Shown: positions 1-9,827 of the stretch, one piece after another
Layout: each line of letters starts with the position of its first letter
Position numbering within the stretch: position 1 is the stretch's first letter
NCBI RefSeq assembly: GCF_045287255.1
Contig: NZ_CP137142.1
Span: forward strand, 2,356,001 to 2,420,000
Length of the DNA: 64,000 nucleotides
Source: Henriciella sp045287255
GTDB taxonomy: Bacteria > Pseudomonadota > Alphaproteobacteria > Caulobacterales > Hyphomonadaceae
Direction of reading: 5' to 3'
The notes under the pieces: generated by a model
Seen by the model: only the letters and a program-made list of their open reading frames with translations
What the model was told of the DNA's origin: nothing
Database searches by the model: none
Program-made: the position numbers and the translations under genes

Positions 1-1
1 T

Positions 2-3000
2 GTCGGCGGTGCTGGCGGCCTGCAACGTGACATCGCTCTGCCGAAAGCTGCCGCGCGCGGCCTCTGGCGCAGCGTGATTGAAATTGATGGCCTGGGTCAG
101 GTCGGCTCTGTCTCCTATTCGGTTGAAGACTTCGTACCCCAGCGTATTGCGGTAGAGCTGAGCGCAGACGAAGCGCCAATTCTGCCAAATGACCGCCCTC
201 GCGACATCGAGGTTGAGGCCCGCTTCCTGTATGGCGCACCGGGCGCTGCCCTGACCGTGCAATCGCAAGCCCGTGTTGAGCCCGACCCATCCCCATTTGA
301 AGGCTATAATGGCTTCAAATGGGGTAGCCATAGCGCCACCTTCCGCGAACAGATTATCGAGATTACAGACCGCACAACTGATGGTGCAGGCAAGGCAACT
401 GTTCGTCTGGATGCCGGATCACGCGGTCAGGGCTCTGGTCGTCCATTGCGCCTCAATACAATTGTCAGCGTTCTGGAACCCGGTGGTCGCGCCGTGACCG
501 AGAGCGTGCGTATCCCCTTCCGTCCAGATAGTCTCTATCTTGGCACCAAACCCGCGTTTGAAGGCCGCCTCGGTGAGGGCGAAACGGCTGTGTTCGAGAT
601 TGCTGCGGTCGGCGCGGATGGCGTTGGCACAGACACAGAGCTACGTTTCAAAGTGCTCGACATTGACTATCATTATGACTGGTACCGTGAGGATGGCCGC
701 TGGAGATGGCGTCGCTCGCGCACCGTTCGCACCGTCAATGAAGGCCCGCTCACCACAACCGATGGCGCAGCGCAAGTGAGCGTCACGGGTCTCGACTGGG
801 GCGCGCATGAGTTGATCATTGAAGCCGAAGATGGCGCCAAAGCCAGCCGCGAATTCTATGTCGGCTGGGGTGGAAATGTCTCTGATGACGGGGTTGAGGC
901 TCCGGATCGTGTTCAGGTCAGCCTCGATGATGAAATGGTCGTATCTGGCCGCCCGGCGGCCCTGACCATCGTCCCACCCTATGATGGTGAGGCTCAGATC
1001 GTTGTTGCGACAGACCGCATCCTGTCGGTCGAAACCCGCGCCGTTCAGGCTGAGGGTACACAGATCACGCTGCCAGTGACTGATGAGTGGGGCGAAGGTG
1101 CCTATGTCATGGTCAATGTCTACACCCCGCGCGATCCGATCGTACAGGCCAAGCCTCGTCGCGCTGTCGGTGTTGGCTATGTCCCGGTCAATCTGGACCC
1201 TCGTACGTTTGAAGTCGAAATTGATGCGCCTGACCTTGTTCGCCCGGGTACGCAGGAAACCATCACCGTGAAACTCGATGATGGCCCACGGGATAAAGCC
1301 TATGTCACGCTGGCTGCCGTCGATGAAGGCATCTTGCGCCTGACCAAGTTCAGCTCGCCTGACCCGGTCGATTGGTTCTTTGGCAAGAAAGCCCTCGGCG
1401 TCTCGCTCTATGATGATTATGGGCGCTTGCTTGATCCGAATCTCGGCCTGCCTGCTGAAGTGCGTAGCGGTGGCGACCAGCTCGGCGGGGAAGGCCTGTC
1501 TGTCGTCCCGACTAAAACGGTCGCCCTCTTCTCTGGCATTGTCGAAGTTGGCCGTGGTGGTGAAGCCCGGATCAGGGTCGACATTCCAGAGTTTAATGGC
1601 GAGCTACGCCTGATGGCCGTCGCATGGTCCGACACAGGATTAGGCTCTGCCGACCAAGCCATGACGGTTCGCGAACAAGCGCCGAGTGATCTGATCCTGC
1701 CGCGCTTCCTCGCGCCGGGTGATCAGGCCGTGGCAACGATCAGCGTTGACAATGTCGAGCTGGCCGATGGTGAGTTTACAACCACTTTGGTGGCCAGTGA
1801 TCCGGTCTCGGTGAATGCCGAAACCCTGACCAAGACCATTCCAAACGGTCAGCGCAGTGATCAAGGTGTGCGGATTGAAGCGAGCGATGAGGGCATTTCC
1901 CGCCTGCGCCTAAACGTTCAGGGACCGCAAAACTTCTCAACCGAGCGGACCTATATGATCCAATCGCGCTCACCCTACCTGCCGACCACATCAATCGAAC
2001 GCAGCCTGATGGAAGAAGGCGAGAGCTATACGCCTAACGCCGCTCTGTTTGCAGACTTCGTACCGGGCACAGCAGAGATGACGGTTACCTTTAGTGGCCT
2101 GCCAGTTGACCCGAATGCGCTGTATCAGTCGCTCGCCCGCTATCCTTATGGCTGTACCGAACAAACCATTAGTCGCGCCATGCCGCTGGTCTATGCCGAG
2201 CAATTGGTCGACGAAGGCGCAAGCGATGACCGTCCACCTGCCCGCGCGCAGGTTCAGCAAGCCGTCGCCACGATCCTGAACCGCCAAAGCGATAATGGCG
2301 CGTTTGGCCTATGGCGTGAGGGTGATCGGAATGCCTCCCCATGGCTCGGGGCCTATACGACTGACTTCCTCTACCGCGCCGATCAAGCCGGATATGAAGT
2401 GCCACAGGCCGCGCTGGATCGTGCCTATCAGGCCCTGCGCGCGGTTGCGCAAGGGGATGCCTGGCGGGTCTATGGCTACCAGACCGATGTCTATGAAAGC
2501 CGCTGGCATGACGATACTGAGCGCAAGCTAATGCAGCGCTCTGCCCCTTATGCCCTCTATGTGCTGGCACGCGCGGGTAAAGCCGACATCTCACGCCTGC
2601 GCTATCTGCACGATCGTGAGCTGAGTGAAATGCGCTCACCACTGGCCAAGGCCCACCTTGCTGCGGCGTTGGCTTATATGGGCGACCGCTCACGGGCAGC
2701 CAGTGCGTTTGACGCCGCTGAAGAAGCCCTCGGTTATCTCAATAGTGGGGACTATTATCAAACCCCGCTTCGCGATCTGTCTGGTGTCCTGGCCCTTGCC
2801 GCGGAAACCGACTTTACCGAACATGCCGCGCGTCTGGCTGAAAAGCTGGGTGAGGACACGCCGGAGCCGAACCGCCTGACCACGCAGGAGAAAGCCTTCC
2901 TGTTGCTCGCGGTCGATGGCCTCTCTGGTGAGGACGGCCTGCGCCTTGATGTCGATGGCCTGCGCAGCAGCAATGGCGATCGCCGTTTCTTCCTGACCCA

Positions 3001-3580
3001 GCAGAATGTCGAAGACGGCGTAAGCTTCCGCCTGCGCCGAGGATCCAGCGCAATCTTCCGGACGGTCATGGTCACCGGCTCACCGCTAAAAGCGCCTGCT
3101 CCAGCAAGTGAAAGTCTGGGTGTCAGCAAAACCATCCGCACCCTCAGCGGTGGTCGTGTGAACCTGTCTAATGTCACACAAGGGGATCAGATGGTCGTTG
3201 TGCTGACTCTAGATCCGGAACAGCGCCGAAATAATCCAGTCATCGTCGCTGATCTTCTGCCTGCCGGGTTTGAGATTGAAACCATCCTGACCCCGGCTGA
3301 CGGAGATCAGGAAAGCGATCGCGATGGCGCCTTTGCCTGGATTGGCCGCATTCACCGCGCCGAGACCGCCGAGGCCCGCGATGACCGCTTCATCGCTGCC
3401 ATTGATGTGATCGATGAGAACCGGACGCTCGCCTATGTCGTCCGCGCAGTAACCCCGGGCGAGTTCGCTATGCCGGGTGTTGTCGCCGAAGACATGTATC
3501 GCCCGGATGTTTTCGCGCGCTCTGCGGCTGGCAATGTTGTGATCAGCGCCCAGCAAGCCGGACCAGGCGGTAGTCAGTGA
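2..3580 (+). CDS. Alpha-2-macroglobulin family protein (5' partial)
   Basis: The reading frame is open from base 2, so the N-terminus lies outside the window. The visible 1,190 or so residues match the MG-domain and thioester-domain part of bacterial alpha-2-macroglobulins (YfhM type), periplasmic lipoproteins thought to trap attacking proteases. The thioester motif is intact: Cys-Thr-Glu-Gln at bases 2153-2164, in the context YPYGCTEQ. It is followed by the alpha-helical TED region rich in Ala and Leu, and a receptor-binding-like C-terminus. The stop overlaps the next start (TGATG at 3578-3582), so translation is coupled to pbpC, the same pairing as yfhM-pbpC in E. coli. Function is inferred from family knowledge. 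Confidence 0.93.
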   Translation, partial: VGGAGGLQRDIALPKAAARGLWRSVIEIDGLGQVGSVSYSVEDFVPQRIAVELSADEAPILPNDRPRDIEVEARFLYGAPGAALTVQSQARVEPDPSPFEGYNGFKWGSHSATFREQIIEITDRTTDGAGKATVRLDAGSRGQGSGRPLRLNTIVSVLEPGGRAVTESVRIPFRPDSLYLGTKPAFEGRLGEGETAVFEIAAVGADGVGTDTELRFKVLDIDYHYDWYREDGRWRWRRSRTVRTVNEGPLTTTDGAAQVSVTGLDWGAHELIIEAEDGAKASREFYVGWGGNVSDDGVEAPDRVQVSLDDEMVVSGRPAALTIVPPYDGEAQIVVATDRILSVETRAVQAEGTQITLPVTDEWGEGAYVMVNVYTPRDPIVQAKPRRAVGVGYVPVNLDPRTFEVEIDAPDLVRPGTQETITVKLDDGPRDKAYVTLAAVDEGILRLTKFSSPDPVDWFFGKKALGVSLYDDYGRLLDPNLGLPAEVRSGGDQLGGEGLSVVPTKTVALFSGIVEVGRGGEARIRVDIPEFNGELRLMAVAWSDTGLGSADQAMTVREQAPSDLILPRFLAPGDQAVATISVDNVELADGEFTTTLVASDPVSVNAETLTKTIPNGQRSDQGVRIEASDEGISRLRLNVQGPQNFSTERTYMIQSRSPYLPTTSIERSLMEEGESYTPNAALFADFVPGTAEMTVTFSGLPVDPNALYQSLARYPYGCTEQTISRAMPLVYAEQLVDEGASDDRPPARAQVQQAVATILNRQSDNGAFGLWREGDRNASPWLGAYTTDFLYRADQAGYEVPQAALDRAYQALRAVAQGDAWRVYGYQTDVYESRWHDDTERKLMQRSAPYALYVLARAGKADISRLRYLHDRELSEMRSPLAKAHLAAALAYMGDRSRAASAFDAAEEALGYLNSGDYYQTPLRDLSGVLALAAETDFTEHAARLAEKLGEDTPEPNRLTTQEKAFLLLAVDGLSGEDGLRLDVDGLRSSNGDRRFFLTQQNVEDGVSFRLRRGSSAIFRTVMVTGSPLKAPAPASESLGVSKTIRTLSGGRVNLSNVTQGDQMVVVLTLDPEQRRNNPVIVADLLPAGFEIETILTPADGDQESDRDGAFAWIGRIHRAETAEARDDRFIAAIDVIDENRTLAYVVRAVTPGEFAMPGVVAEDMYRPDVFARSAAGNVVISAQQAGPGGSQ

Positions 3581-5637
3581 TGATCTGGGTCAAACGGATA
3601 GGATTGACCGCGCTTCTAGCGCTGGCCGTCCTGTTCGTTCTGGATCGGGCTTTCCCGCCACCGATTGAGCGCGGGCATGTGGTCTCCATCATGGTCAGTG
3701 ACCGCGATGATCGCCCACTACGCGCGTTTCCGCTTGAGGATGGGCGTTGGCGCTTCGCCACGCGGCTCGAAGATGTTGATCCGGTTTTCCTCGATGCCCT
3801 GCTGGCTGTCGAAGACCAGCGGTTTTACAGCCATGGCGGCGTTGACTGGGTCGGTATGGGTCGCGCGCTCTGGTCATCAGCAAAGGCGGGCCGCGTTGTT
3901 TCTGGTGGCTCAACCATCACAATGCAAACTGCCCGCTTGCTGGAGCCACGGCCAAACCGAACCATCGGCGCGAAACTGATCGAGATGTGGCGCGCGCATC
4001 AATTGGAGTGGCGGCTTTCCAAGCAGGAGATTCTGGAGCTTTACCTGACCCTTGCGCCCTATGGCGGCAATCTTGAAGGCATTCGCGCGGCAAGCTGGCG
4101 CTATTTTGGGCGCGAGCCTGATCGGTTGAGCGATGACCAGATCGCGCTGCTGATTGCTCTGCCCCAATCCCCGGAAGTGCGCCGCCCAGACCTACGCCCC
4201 GAAGGCGCGAAGGCAGGCCGACAAGAGATTATCACAAAGCTGGAACGCCACGGCTTTCTGACTAAGGCCCGAGCAAGTGAAGCCAGCGCTGCCGCTTTAC
4301 CCGTAAAGCGCTATGCTTTCCCGAACCGCGCCTGGCATGGCACCGAGCGCGCGATACGCGGGACCAGCAGCGATGTCCGCTCCACCCTTGATGCAGCTTT
4401 GCAGTCCGACCTTGAGCGCATCGCGGTACGCGCCGCCGAGGCCGCAGGAGCGGAAACCCAAGTCGCGATCCTCGTCGTCGATATTCCAACCCGCGCGGTG
4501 CGCGCTGCGGTTGGTTCGGCGAGCCGCGAGCGCGCGGGTGGCTGGCTCGATCTGACGGCGCAAGCGCGATCCCCCGGCTCAACCCTGAAACCCTTCATCT
4601 ATGCGATGGCCTTTGATGATGGCAGCGCCGCGCCAAACACACGGATTTCTGACCTGCCCAAACGCTTTGCCAGCTATCAGCCTGAAAATTTCGATCGCAT
4701 GTTTCGCGGCGATGTACGCATTGCCGAAGCCTTGCAGCACTCGCTAAATGTGCCGGCCGTTCTGACACTCGACCGGGTTGGCGCAGAACGCTTCGCGGCC
4801 AGCTTGTCTCTGGCAGGGGCACCCCCGCGCATCTCAACAGGCGCAAAGAAACAGCCGGGCCTTGCCTTGGCCCTTGGCGGCGCAGGTCTGACCGCCCGCG
4901 AGCTCGCCGTGCTTTACGCTGCCTTGGGTGATGATGGCCGAGCAAAACCCCTCATCTGGGATGAAGCCAAGATTGATATGTCAATCGCGCGGTCCGGCTA
5001 TCGCCTGATGAGCAGCGAAACCGCGGGAAAAGTCCTGACCATTCTACGCGGTACGCCCGCGCCTGAAGGGCGCATGCCCGGACGCCTGACTCAGAATGCC
5101 CCGCAAGTCGGGTTCAAGACAGGGACAAGTTATGGCTTTCGCGATGCCTGGGCCGCAGGTGTTTCAGGCAATCATGCGGTTATCGTCTGGGTTGGCCGCG
5201 CCGATGGCGCCCCGCGTCCTGGCGAAACGGGCCGCAAAGCTGCGCTACCCATCCTGTTTGAAGTTGCTGATCGCGCCACCGAAATCCTCGGCGATGCCGG
5301 ATCATCCCGAACCCGCCTTATGAGCGAAAGGACAACAATTGCCAAAGGCGCACAAACGCGATTTGAGGATAACAATACGCCACCACAAATCCTGTTCCCA
5401 CCAAAGGATGCCGAACTATGGGCAGGCGAGATTAATGGACAAAAAGCCCGCGCCTTCGTTTTTGCTGGCCGCGGGCAAAGTGATCTTAGTTGGTATGTCG
5501 ATGGCGCGCCTATCATGCCTGATGCTGGGGGCCTCCCGGCCTGGACCCCACAGCGCGCAGGTTTTTACCGCATCAGCGCTGTAGACAAAGCTGGCCGGAC
5601 CAGTGCCGTGCGCGTGAGAGTTCTGGGTGCAGAGTAG
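3580..5637 (+). CDS. pbpC: Penicillin-binding protein 1C
   Basis: Bifunctional peptidoglycan synthase of 685 residues in the inner membrane, facing the periplasm. One N-terminal membrane segment (about residues 8-22) is followed by a GT51 glycosyltransferase domain with catalytic Glu78 in VEDQRFYSHGG and GGSTITMQ at about 109-116. A transpeptidase domain carries Ser334-Thr-Leu-Lys337, SLN at 388-390 and KTG at 513-515. The last 85 or so residues fit the PBP1C C-terminal domain. The ATG at 3580 overlaps the macroglobulin stop; a GTG three bases upstream is the alternative. The pairing with alpha-2-macroglobulin suggests a joint role in repairing or protecting the wall after protease attack, which is a proposal for the family and not shown here. 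Confidence 0.95.
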   Translation: MIWVKRIGLTALLALAVLFVLDRAFPPPIERGHVVSIMVSDRDDRPLRAFPLEDGRWRFATRLEDVDPVFLDALLAVEDQRFYSHGGVDWVGMGRALWSSAKAGRVVSGGSTITMQTARLLEPRPNRTIGAKLIEMWRAHQLEWRLSKQEILELYLTLAPYGGNLEGIRAASWRYFGREPDRLSDDQIALLIALPQSPEVRRPDLRPEGAKAGRQEIITKLERHGFLTKARASEASAAALPVKRYAFPNRAWHGTERAIRGTSSDVRSTLDAALQSDLERIAVRAAEAAGAETQVAILVVDIPTRAVRAAVGSASRERAGGWLDLTAQARSPGSTLKPFIYAMAFDDGSAAPNTRISDLPKRFASYQPENFDRMFRGDVRIAEALQHSLNVPAVLTLDRVGAERFAASLSLAGAPPRISTGAKKQPGLALALGGAGLTARELAVLYAALGDDGRAKPLIWDEAKIDMSIARSGYRLMSSETAGKVLTILRGTPAPEGRMPGRLTQNAPQVGFKTGTSYGFRDAWAAGVSGNHAVIVWVGRADGAPRPGETGRKAALPILFEVADRATEILGDAGSSRTRLMSERTTIAKGAQTRFEDNNTPPQILFPPKDAELWAGEINGQKARAFVFAGRGQSDLSWYVDGAPIMPDAGGLPAWTPQRAGFYRISAVDKAGRTSAVRVRVLGAE

Positions 5638-6535
5638 CGCTTTGATTGATAAGCATGCGCTGCAGCAGGCACTATCACAGCAAATGCCTCACCTTGCAGG
5701 TTTGCCAAAACAGCGCCTAGGCCAATCAGGCACCGACAATTATATTTTCCGGTTAGGGGAACATTATTGCATTCGCTTGCCCCGCCACACAGAGGCTGCC
5801 GCCCAGCTTAAAAAAGAGGGCGATTATCTCAGTCACCTTCAAGATTTGCCGTTGGCCACACCTCAGCTGATCGCACAGGGCCAACCATTTTCAGGATACA
5901 CGCATAATTGGGCTGTTTACATATGGATTGACGGAACCGACCTGCACCATGGGACAGCAATTGCGCCTTCGAGTATTGCCGAAAGTCTCGGAGGTTTCCT
6001 GAAAACCTTATGGGCATGTGATGCAACGAACGGCCCAGCTGCTGGTGCTCAAAACAACTATCGTGGAACGAGCTTGCACCAACGCGACAAGCTTACCCGA
6101 CAAGCAATCCATGACCTCTCAGACGAATTCCCAGAGCAGAGTTTACTCGAAATCTGGGAAACTGCATGCAAAGCGGCTCCCCATGAAGGGCAACCAGTCT
6201 GGGTGCATGGCGACCTCCATGCCGCCAATATCTTAGCCAAAAATGGAGCTTTGGTCGGCATTATTGACTGGGGCTTGATGGGGATTGGCGACCCGGCGGT
6301 CGACCTGATGCCAGCCTGGAGCCTTATGGATCAAAACACCAGAGCGATATTCCGAGACATCACAAACGTAAGCGAAACGACATGGCTACGCGGTATGGGC
6401 TGGTCGCTTTCTGTAGCCACTATTGCTTACGCCTATTACCGCAACCGCCCGGATTACTGGTTGAACGAGATCAGCTTACGCACGCTACATACGTTGGTGG
6501 GCAACGGTGCCCCACCGTCAACTCTAGACTCATAG
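5627..6535 (+). CDS. APH-family phosphotransferase
   Basis: Protein of 302 residues with the aminoglycoside-phosphotransferase/choline-kinase fold. The catalytic loop HGDLHAANIL and the metal-binding IDWG lie at about residues 196-218. The start GTG lies 11 bp inside pbpC with GAGAG about 8 bases upstream; a TTG at 5642 is an alternative. The overlap implies cotranscription with pbpC. The substrate cannot be read from sequence: members act on aminoglycosides, macrolides, homoserine, choline or thiamine. The context gives no reason to call it a resistance gene. It ends with ordinary codon use and no sign of transfer. Confidence 0.8.
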   Translation: MQSSALIDKHALQQALSQQMPHLAGLPKQRLGQSGTDNYIFRLGEHYCIRLPRHTEAAAQLKKEGDYLSHLQDLPLATPQLIAQGQPFSGYTHNWAVYIWIDGTDLHHGTAIAPSSIAESLGGFLKTLWACDATNGPAAGAQNNYRGTSLHQRDKLTRQAIHDLSDEFPEQSLLEIWETACKAAPHEGQPVWVHGDLHAANILAKNGALVGIIDWGLMGIGDPAVDLMPAWSLMDQNTRAIFRDITNVSETTWLRGMGWSLSVATIAYAYYRNRPDYWLNEISLRTLHTLVGNGAPPSTLDS

Positions 6536-6559
6536 ACTCAAAAAGATGACACTGGCGTC

Positions 6560-8059
6560 ATGGAAAAGACTGATTTTGATGTCCTGATTGTCGGCGCGGG
6601 CCTCTCAGGAATTGGTGCCGCGGTTCATCTCGGTAAGAAATGTCCCGGTAAATCCTATGTAATTCTGGAAATGCGTGAAGCGAGCGGCGGAACCTGGGAC
6701 CTGTTCCGTTATCCCGGCATCCGCAGCGATAGCGACATGCACACGCTGGGCTATAATTTCAAACCCTGGGATGCTCAAAAGGCCATTGCGGACGGCCCAG
6801 CGATTTTGAAATATGTTCGCGAAACGGCAAAAGATTACGGTGTTGAAGAGCATATCCGCTATAATCGAAAGGTCGTTTCAGCGAATTGGGACAGCCAGGC
6901 CGCTAACTGGCAAGTTGAGGTCGAAGGCCCCGATGGTCCTGAAACCTATACGGCACGGTGGCTACACATGTGCAGCGGCTATTATCGCTATGATCAGGGC
7001 TACATGCCAGAGTTCGCCGGACAGGATGCCTTCAAGGGCGATCTTATCCATCCTCAGCATTGGCCAGAAGATCTCGACTATGCTGACAAGAATGTTGTGA
7101 TCATCGGATCTGGCGCAACGGCGATGACACTGGTCCCGGCCATGACCGACAAAGCAGCCCATGTCACCATGCTCCAGCGTTCACCAACCTATGTTGTCTC
7201 GCGCCCGGCTGAAGATGGTGTCGCGAATTTCATGCGCAAAATCATGCCGAATAAAATGGCCTATGGGATTACGCGTTGGAAGAATGTGCTGATGCAGCTC
7301 TTCTTTTACAACATGACGCGTGTGCGACCGAAAAAGGTCAAAGAGCGCCTCATCGGTATGGTTGAAGAGGAACTCGGCCCGGATTTCGATGTCGAGAAGC
7401 ATTTCACGCCGACCTATAACCCATGGGATCAGAGACTTTGCCTTGTCCCCGATAGCGATCTGTTTGCCGCCCTGAAAGACAGGCGTGCAAGCGTTGTGAC
7501 TGATCATATCGACCGCTTTCTCGAAAATGGTATTCAACTAAAGTCGGGAGACGTTCTCGACGCCGATATCATCGTCAGCGCAACTGGTTTGGAGCTGATC
7601 TGGCTTGGTGGCATGCAAGTCAGCGTCGATGGACAAGTTCAGGTACCGCACGATCTACTGAACTATCGTGGGGCTATGGTCTCGAACGTGCCCAATATGA
7701 CCAGTGTTTTCGGGTATACGAATGCCAGCTGGACCCTGCGTGCCGATCTCACCAGTGAGTATATGTGCAAAGTCCTCAGACATATGGATAAAAAAGGCTA
7801 TGTCGAAGCTCGTCCGGTTGCCGATGGTGTAGAGGCCGCAGACGATTTCCTCGATTTTTCTTCTGGTTATGTGCAGCGGGCCATGGATCGCTTCCCCCGC
7901 CGCGCCAAGGAAGCTCCATGGCTCATGACGCAGAACTATGCCCGTGACATTTTCCTGATGCGACACGGCAAAGTCGAGGATGGTGCCCTGCAATTTCGCA
8001 AGGCAAATGAACCTGTAATCGGCCTATCAACAGAGCCTCTTGCCGTTGCTGCTGAATAA
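6560..8059 (+). CDS. Flavin-containing monooxygenase, Baeyer-Villiger / EthA type
   Basis: Protein of 499 residues. It has an N-terminal FAD-binding GxGxxG (residues 12-17, GAGLSG), the segment GGTWDLFRYPG typical of EthA-like enzymes, the full Baeyer-Villiger fingerprint FxGxxxHxxxW as FKGDLIHPQHW, and a second Rossmann motif GSGATA for NADPH. Family members insert oxygen next to ketones or oxidise thioamides using NADPH and O2 in the cytoplasm. The gene follows the phosphotransferase by 24 bp and precedes tRNA-His. No regulator is adjacent. Substrate is unknown; ketones from sub-terminal alkane oxidation are a reasonable guess given the P450 and dehalogenase elsewhere in the window. Confidence 0.88.
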   Translation: MEKTDFDVLIVGAGLSGIGAAVHLGKKCPGKSYVILEMREASGGTWDLFRYPGIRSDSDMHTLGYNFKPWDAQKAIADGPAILKYVRETAKDYGVEEHIRYNRKVVSANWDSQAANWQVEVEGPDGPETYTARWLHMCSGYYRYDQGYMPEFAGQDAFKGDLIHPQHWPEDLDYADKNVVIIGSGATAMTLVPAMTDKAAHVTMLQRSPTYVVSRPAEDGVANFMRKIMPNKMAYGITRWKNVLMQLFFYNMTRVRPKKVKERLIGMVEEELGPDFDVEKHFTPTYNPWDQRLCLVPDSDLFAALKDRRASVVTDHIDRFLENGIQLKSGDVLDADIIVSATGLELIWLGGMQVSVDGQVQVPHDLLNYRGAMVSNVPNMTSVFGYTNASWTLRADLTSEYMCKVLRHMDKKGYVEARPVADGVEAADDFLDFSSGYVQRAMDRFPRRAKEAPWLMTQNYARDIFLMRHGKVEDGALQFRKANEPVIGLSTEPLAVAAE

Positions 8060-8126
8060 GGCTGTCATACAAGCGTAATTCTAGCTTGAATCCAGACTCA
8101 GCCCAGCGTATGTGAGGCATTCACGT

Positions 8127-8203
8127 GCAGCCTTAGCTCAGTTGGTTAGAGCGCCGGTTTGTGGAGCCGGAGGTCCTTGGTTCGAACCCAAGAGGCTGTA
8201 CCA
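8127..8203 (+). tRNA. tRNA-His (GTG)
   Basis: A 77-base cloverleaf. The acceptor stem GCAGCCT pairs with AGGCTGT (one G-U pair), the D arm is GCTC/GAGC, the anticodon stem CCGGT/GCCGG carries loop TTGTGGA with anticodon GTG, and the T arm contains TTCGAA. The CCA end is encoded. The base before position 1 is T and the discriminator is A, so the usual G-1:C73 identity pair of tRNA-His is not encoded. Loss of that pair is described for a large clade of alphaproteobacteria. Confidence 0.96.
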
Positions 8204-8467
8204 TCCTTAAGACCTGTTCATTTTCGGTTTATTTATACCGCGCCACCTCCTTGTTTCATTGGGGTTTTCTATCGATTTTTCCGCTTTTGGGCTGTTGCAA
8301 ATACGCCGCGCCTTGCTAAAAAATCCGAACGAACGTCGATTCACAGGACTAAAGCCCTCGCGCATCTCAAAAAAAGTGCGTAAGGAAGTGGTCTTGCGGA
8401 CTCGTCCGTAAACTAATCCTGCGGTCGTGCGACAATGGTGTCGAGCGGCATCCACAAGGGGATGAAG
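8204..8467 (+). other. Intergenic region tRNA-His to OmpA-like gene
   Basis: 264 bases without a credible gene. It contains an AT-rich part (8215-8300) and a small GC-rich inverted repeat, CGGACTCGTCCG, at about 8398-8409. It probably carries the tRNA terminator and the ompA-like promoter and leader, but I cannot assign -35/-10 boxes with confidence. Confidence 0.4.
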
Positions 8468-9703
8468 ATGAAAAAAACTCTTATGTGCGCGACAGCCGCG
8501 GCCGCATTTGCGTCTGCTGGCTTTATGGCCCACGCTGAAGACGGGTGGTACGCCCGTGGTGATATCGGCTGGGTGTTTGATGGAACGCTAGACCACGACG
8601 CTCCCACCAATATTCCACACACAGTTGGTAGTGACAGCGAAACAAAAGAAGATGTTGTGCTTGGTGGCCTTGGTGTTGGCTACGGCTTCGACAATGGCTT
8701 CCGCCTTGAAACAGCTCTGACACACCGCGCCGGTGATCTGGATGTTCCAGTTAACATCAATGGTGGTCTGCCAGAGGATATCGGCACACAAACAGCAACT
8801 GAACCTGCATTCCTTTACGCCCGTCACCCACAAGGCAAAATGCAGTCTTGGGACCTGATGGTGAATGGTCTTTACGACTTTAACCGTGATGGCAACTTTA
8901 ACCCGTACCTTGGTGTTGGTGTTGGGGCAGCAAAGTATAAGGGCAAAGTTTCAAACATTACTGGCGTGCAAACGCGTCCAGGTGAAGCTTCCCAAGCTTT
9001 CGTCCAGAATGGTTTCTGGGACAGTGAAACGGCTGTTGCTTATCAGGCCCTGGCTGGTATCGGTTACAAGGTTACAGACCGCCTAACCGCTGACCTTGGC
9101 TACCGTTTCTTCACTATCCAAGATCTTGACTTTAATGGTCGTGACATTGGTGGTGGTGATCTTCGTTATGATGCAAATTACGTGGATCACTCCGTAACCT
9201 TCGGTCTGCGTTATGCGCTGGGTGCGCCAGTGGCTCCACCGCCACCACCGCCGCCTCCACCACCGCCGCCACCTCCGCCTCCACCGCCGCCGCCGCCGCC
9301 GCCGCCGCCTCCACCACCGGAGCCAGCGCCACAGCCTGTGGCTGCGTGTTCTACGCTGAACCAGTCTTTCGTCGTCTACTTCGAGTGGGACGAGTCTGAC
9401 CTGACCAGCCAGGCCTCTGCCGTGGTTGACCAGGCGGTTGCCAACATTCGTCAACGCAGCGACTGTTCTGCTGGCGCGGTAACCATCGTTGGTCACACTG
9501 ACACCTCTGGTAGCTCAGCCTACAACCAGCGTCTGTCCGCTCGCCGGGCCGCTGCGGTTGCTGGTGCGCTGCAAAGCCGCGGTGTTGCCTCTGACCTGAT
9601 CGAAACTGCCGCTCGCGGTGAGAACGATCTGGCCAAAGCGACCCGTGACGGTGTTCGTGAGCCTCTGAACCGTCGTTCAGAAGTGACCATCATTGTTCGC
9701 TAA
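8468..9703 (+). CDS. OmpA-like outer membrane protein with polyproline linker
   Basis: Start chosen at ATG 8468 because AAGGGG lies 6 bases upstream and a clean signal peptide follows (MKKTLMCA... cleaved after AHA, before EDGWYARGD). Mature domains are an eight-stranded OMP beta-barrel of about 230 residues, a linker beginning with 28 consecutive prolines (bases 9236-9319), and an OmpA C-terminal peptidoglycan-binding domain with GHTDTSG and the NQRLSARRA helix. It anchors the outer membrane to the wall. Barrel plus OmpA domain is common in alphaproteobacteria, but a proline run this long is unusual. A strong terminator follows directly, so it is monocistronic. Confidence 0.93.
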   Translation: MKKTLMCATAAAAFASAGFMAHAEDGWYARGDIGWVFDGTLDHDAPTNIPHTVGSDSETKEDVVLGGLGVGYGFDNGFRLETALTHRAGDLDVPVNINGGLPEDIGTQTATEPAFLYARHPQGKMQSWDLMVNGLYDFNRDGNFNPYLGVGVGAAKYKGKVSNITGVQTRPGEASQAFVQNGFWDSETAVAYQALAGIGYKVTDRLTADLGYRFFTIQDLDFNGRDIGGGDLRYDANYVDHSVTFGLRYALGAPVAPPPPPPPPPPPPPPPPPPPPPPPPPPPPEPAPQPVAACSTLNQSFVVYFEWDESDLTSQASAVVDQAVANIRQRSDCSAGAVTIVGHTDTSGSSAYNQRLSARRAAAVAGALQSRGVASDLIETAARGENDLAKATRDGVREPLNRRSEVTIIVR

Positions 9704-9727
9704 GGCGACTTTGATCTGATATCAGGA

Positions 9728-9756
9728 AAGCCCGGTCATAATGACCGGGCTTTTTT
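9728..9756 (+). terminator. Rho-independent terminator after ompA-like gene
   Basis: Perfect 11-bp stem AAGCCCGGTCA / TGACCGGGCTT with a 3-base loop, running into six T residues. Confidence 0.95.
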
Positions 9757-9827
9757 GTTTGGACGCCACTTTCCTTCACACTGATCTATATGACACCCAT
9801 ACGGAATACGGATCATGAGGATGTGAA

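Noticed and set aside
5627..6535. Antibiotic-resistance gene
   Set aside because: The APH fold is shared by many metabolic kinases; sequence and position after pbpC give no support for resistance.
9236..9319. CCG/CCA repeat as a CRISPR or satellite array
   Set aside because: It is in frame, codes for proline throughout, and has no spacer structure.
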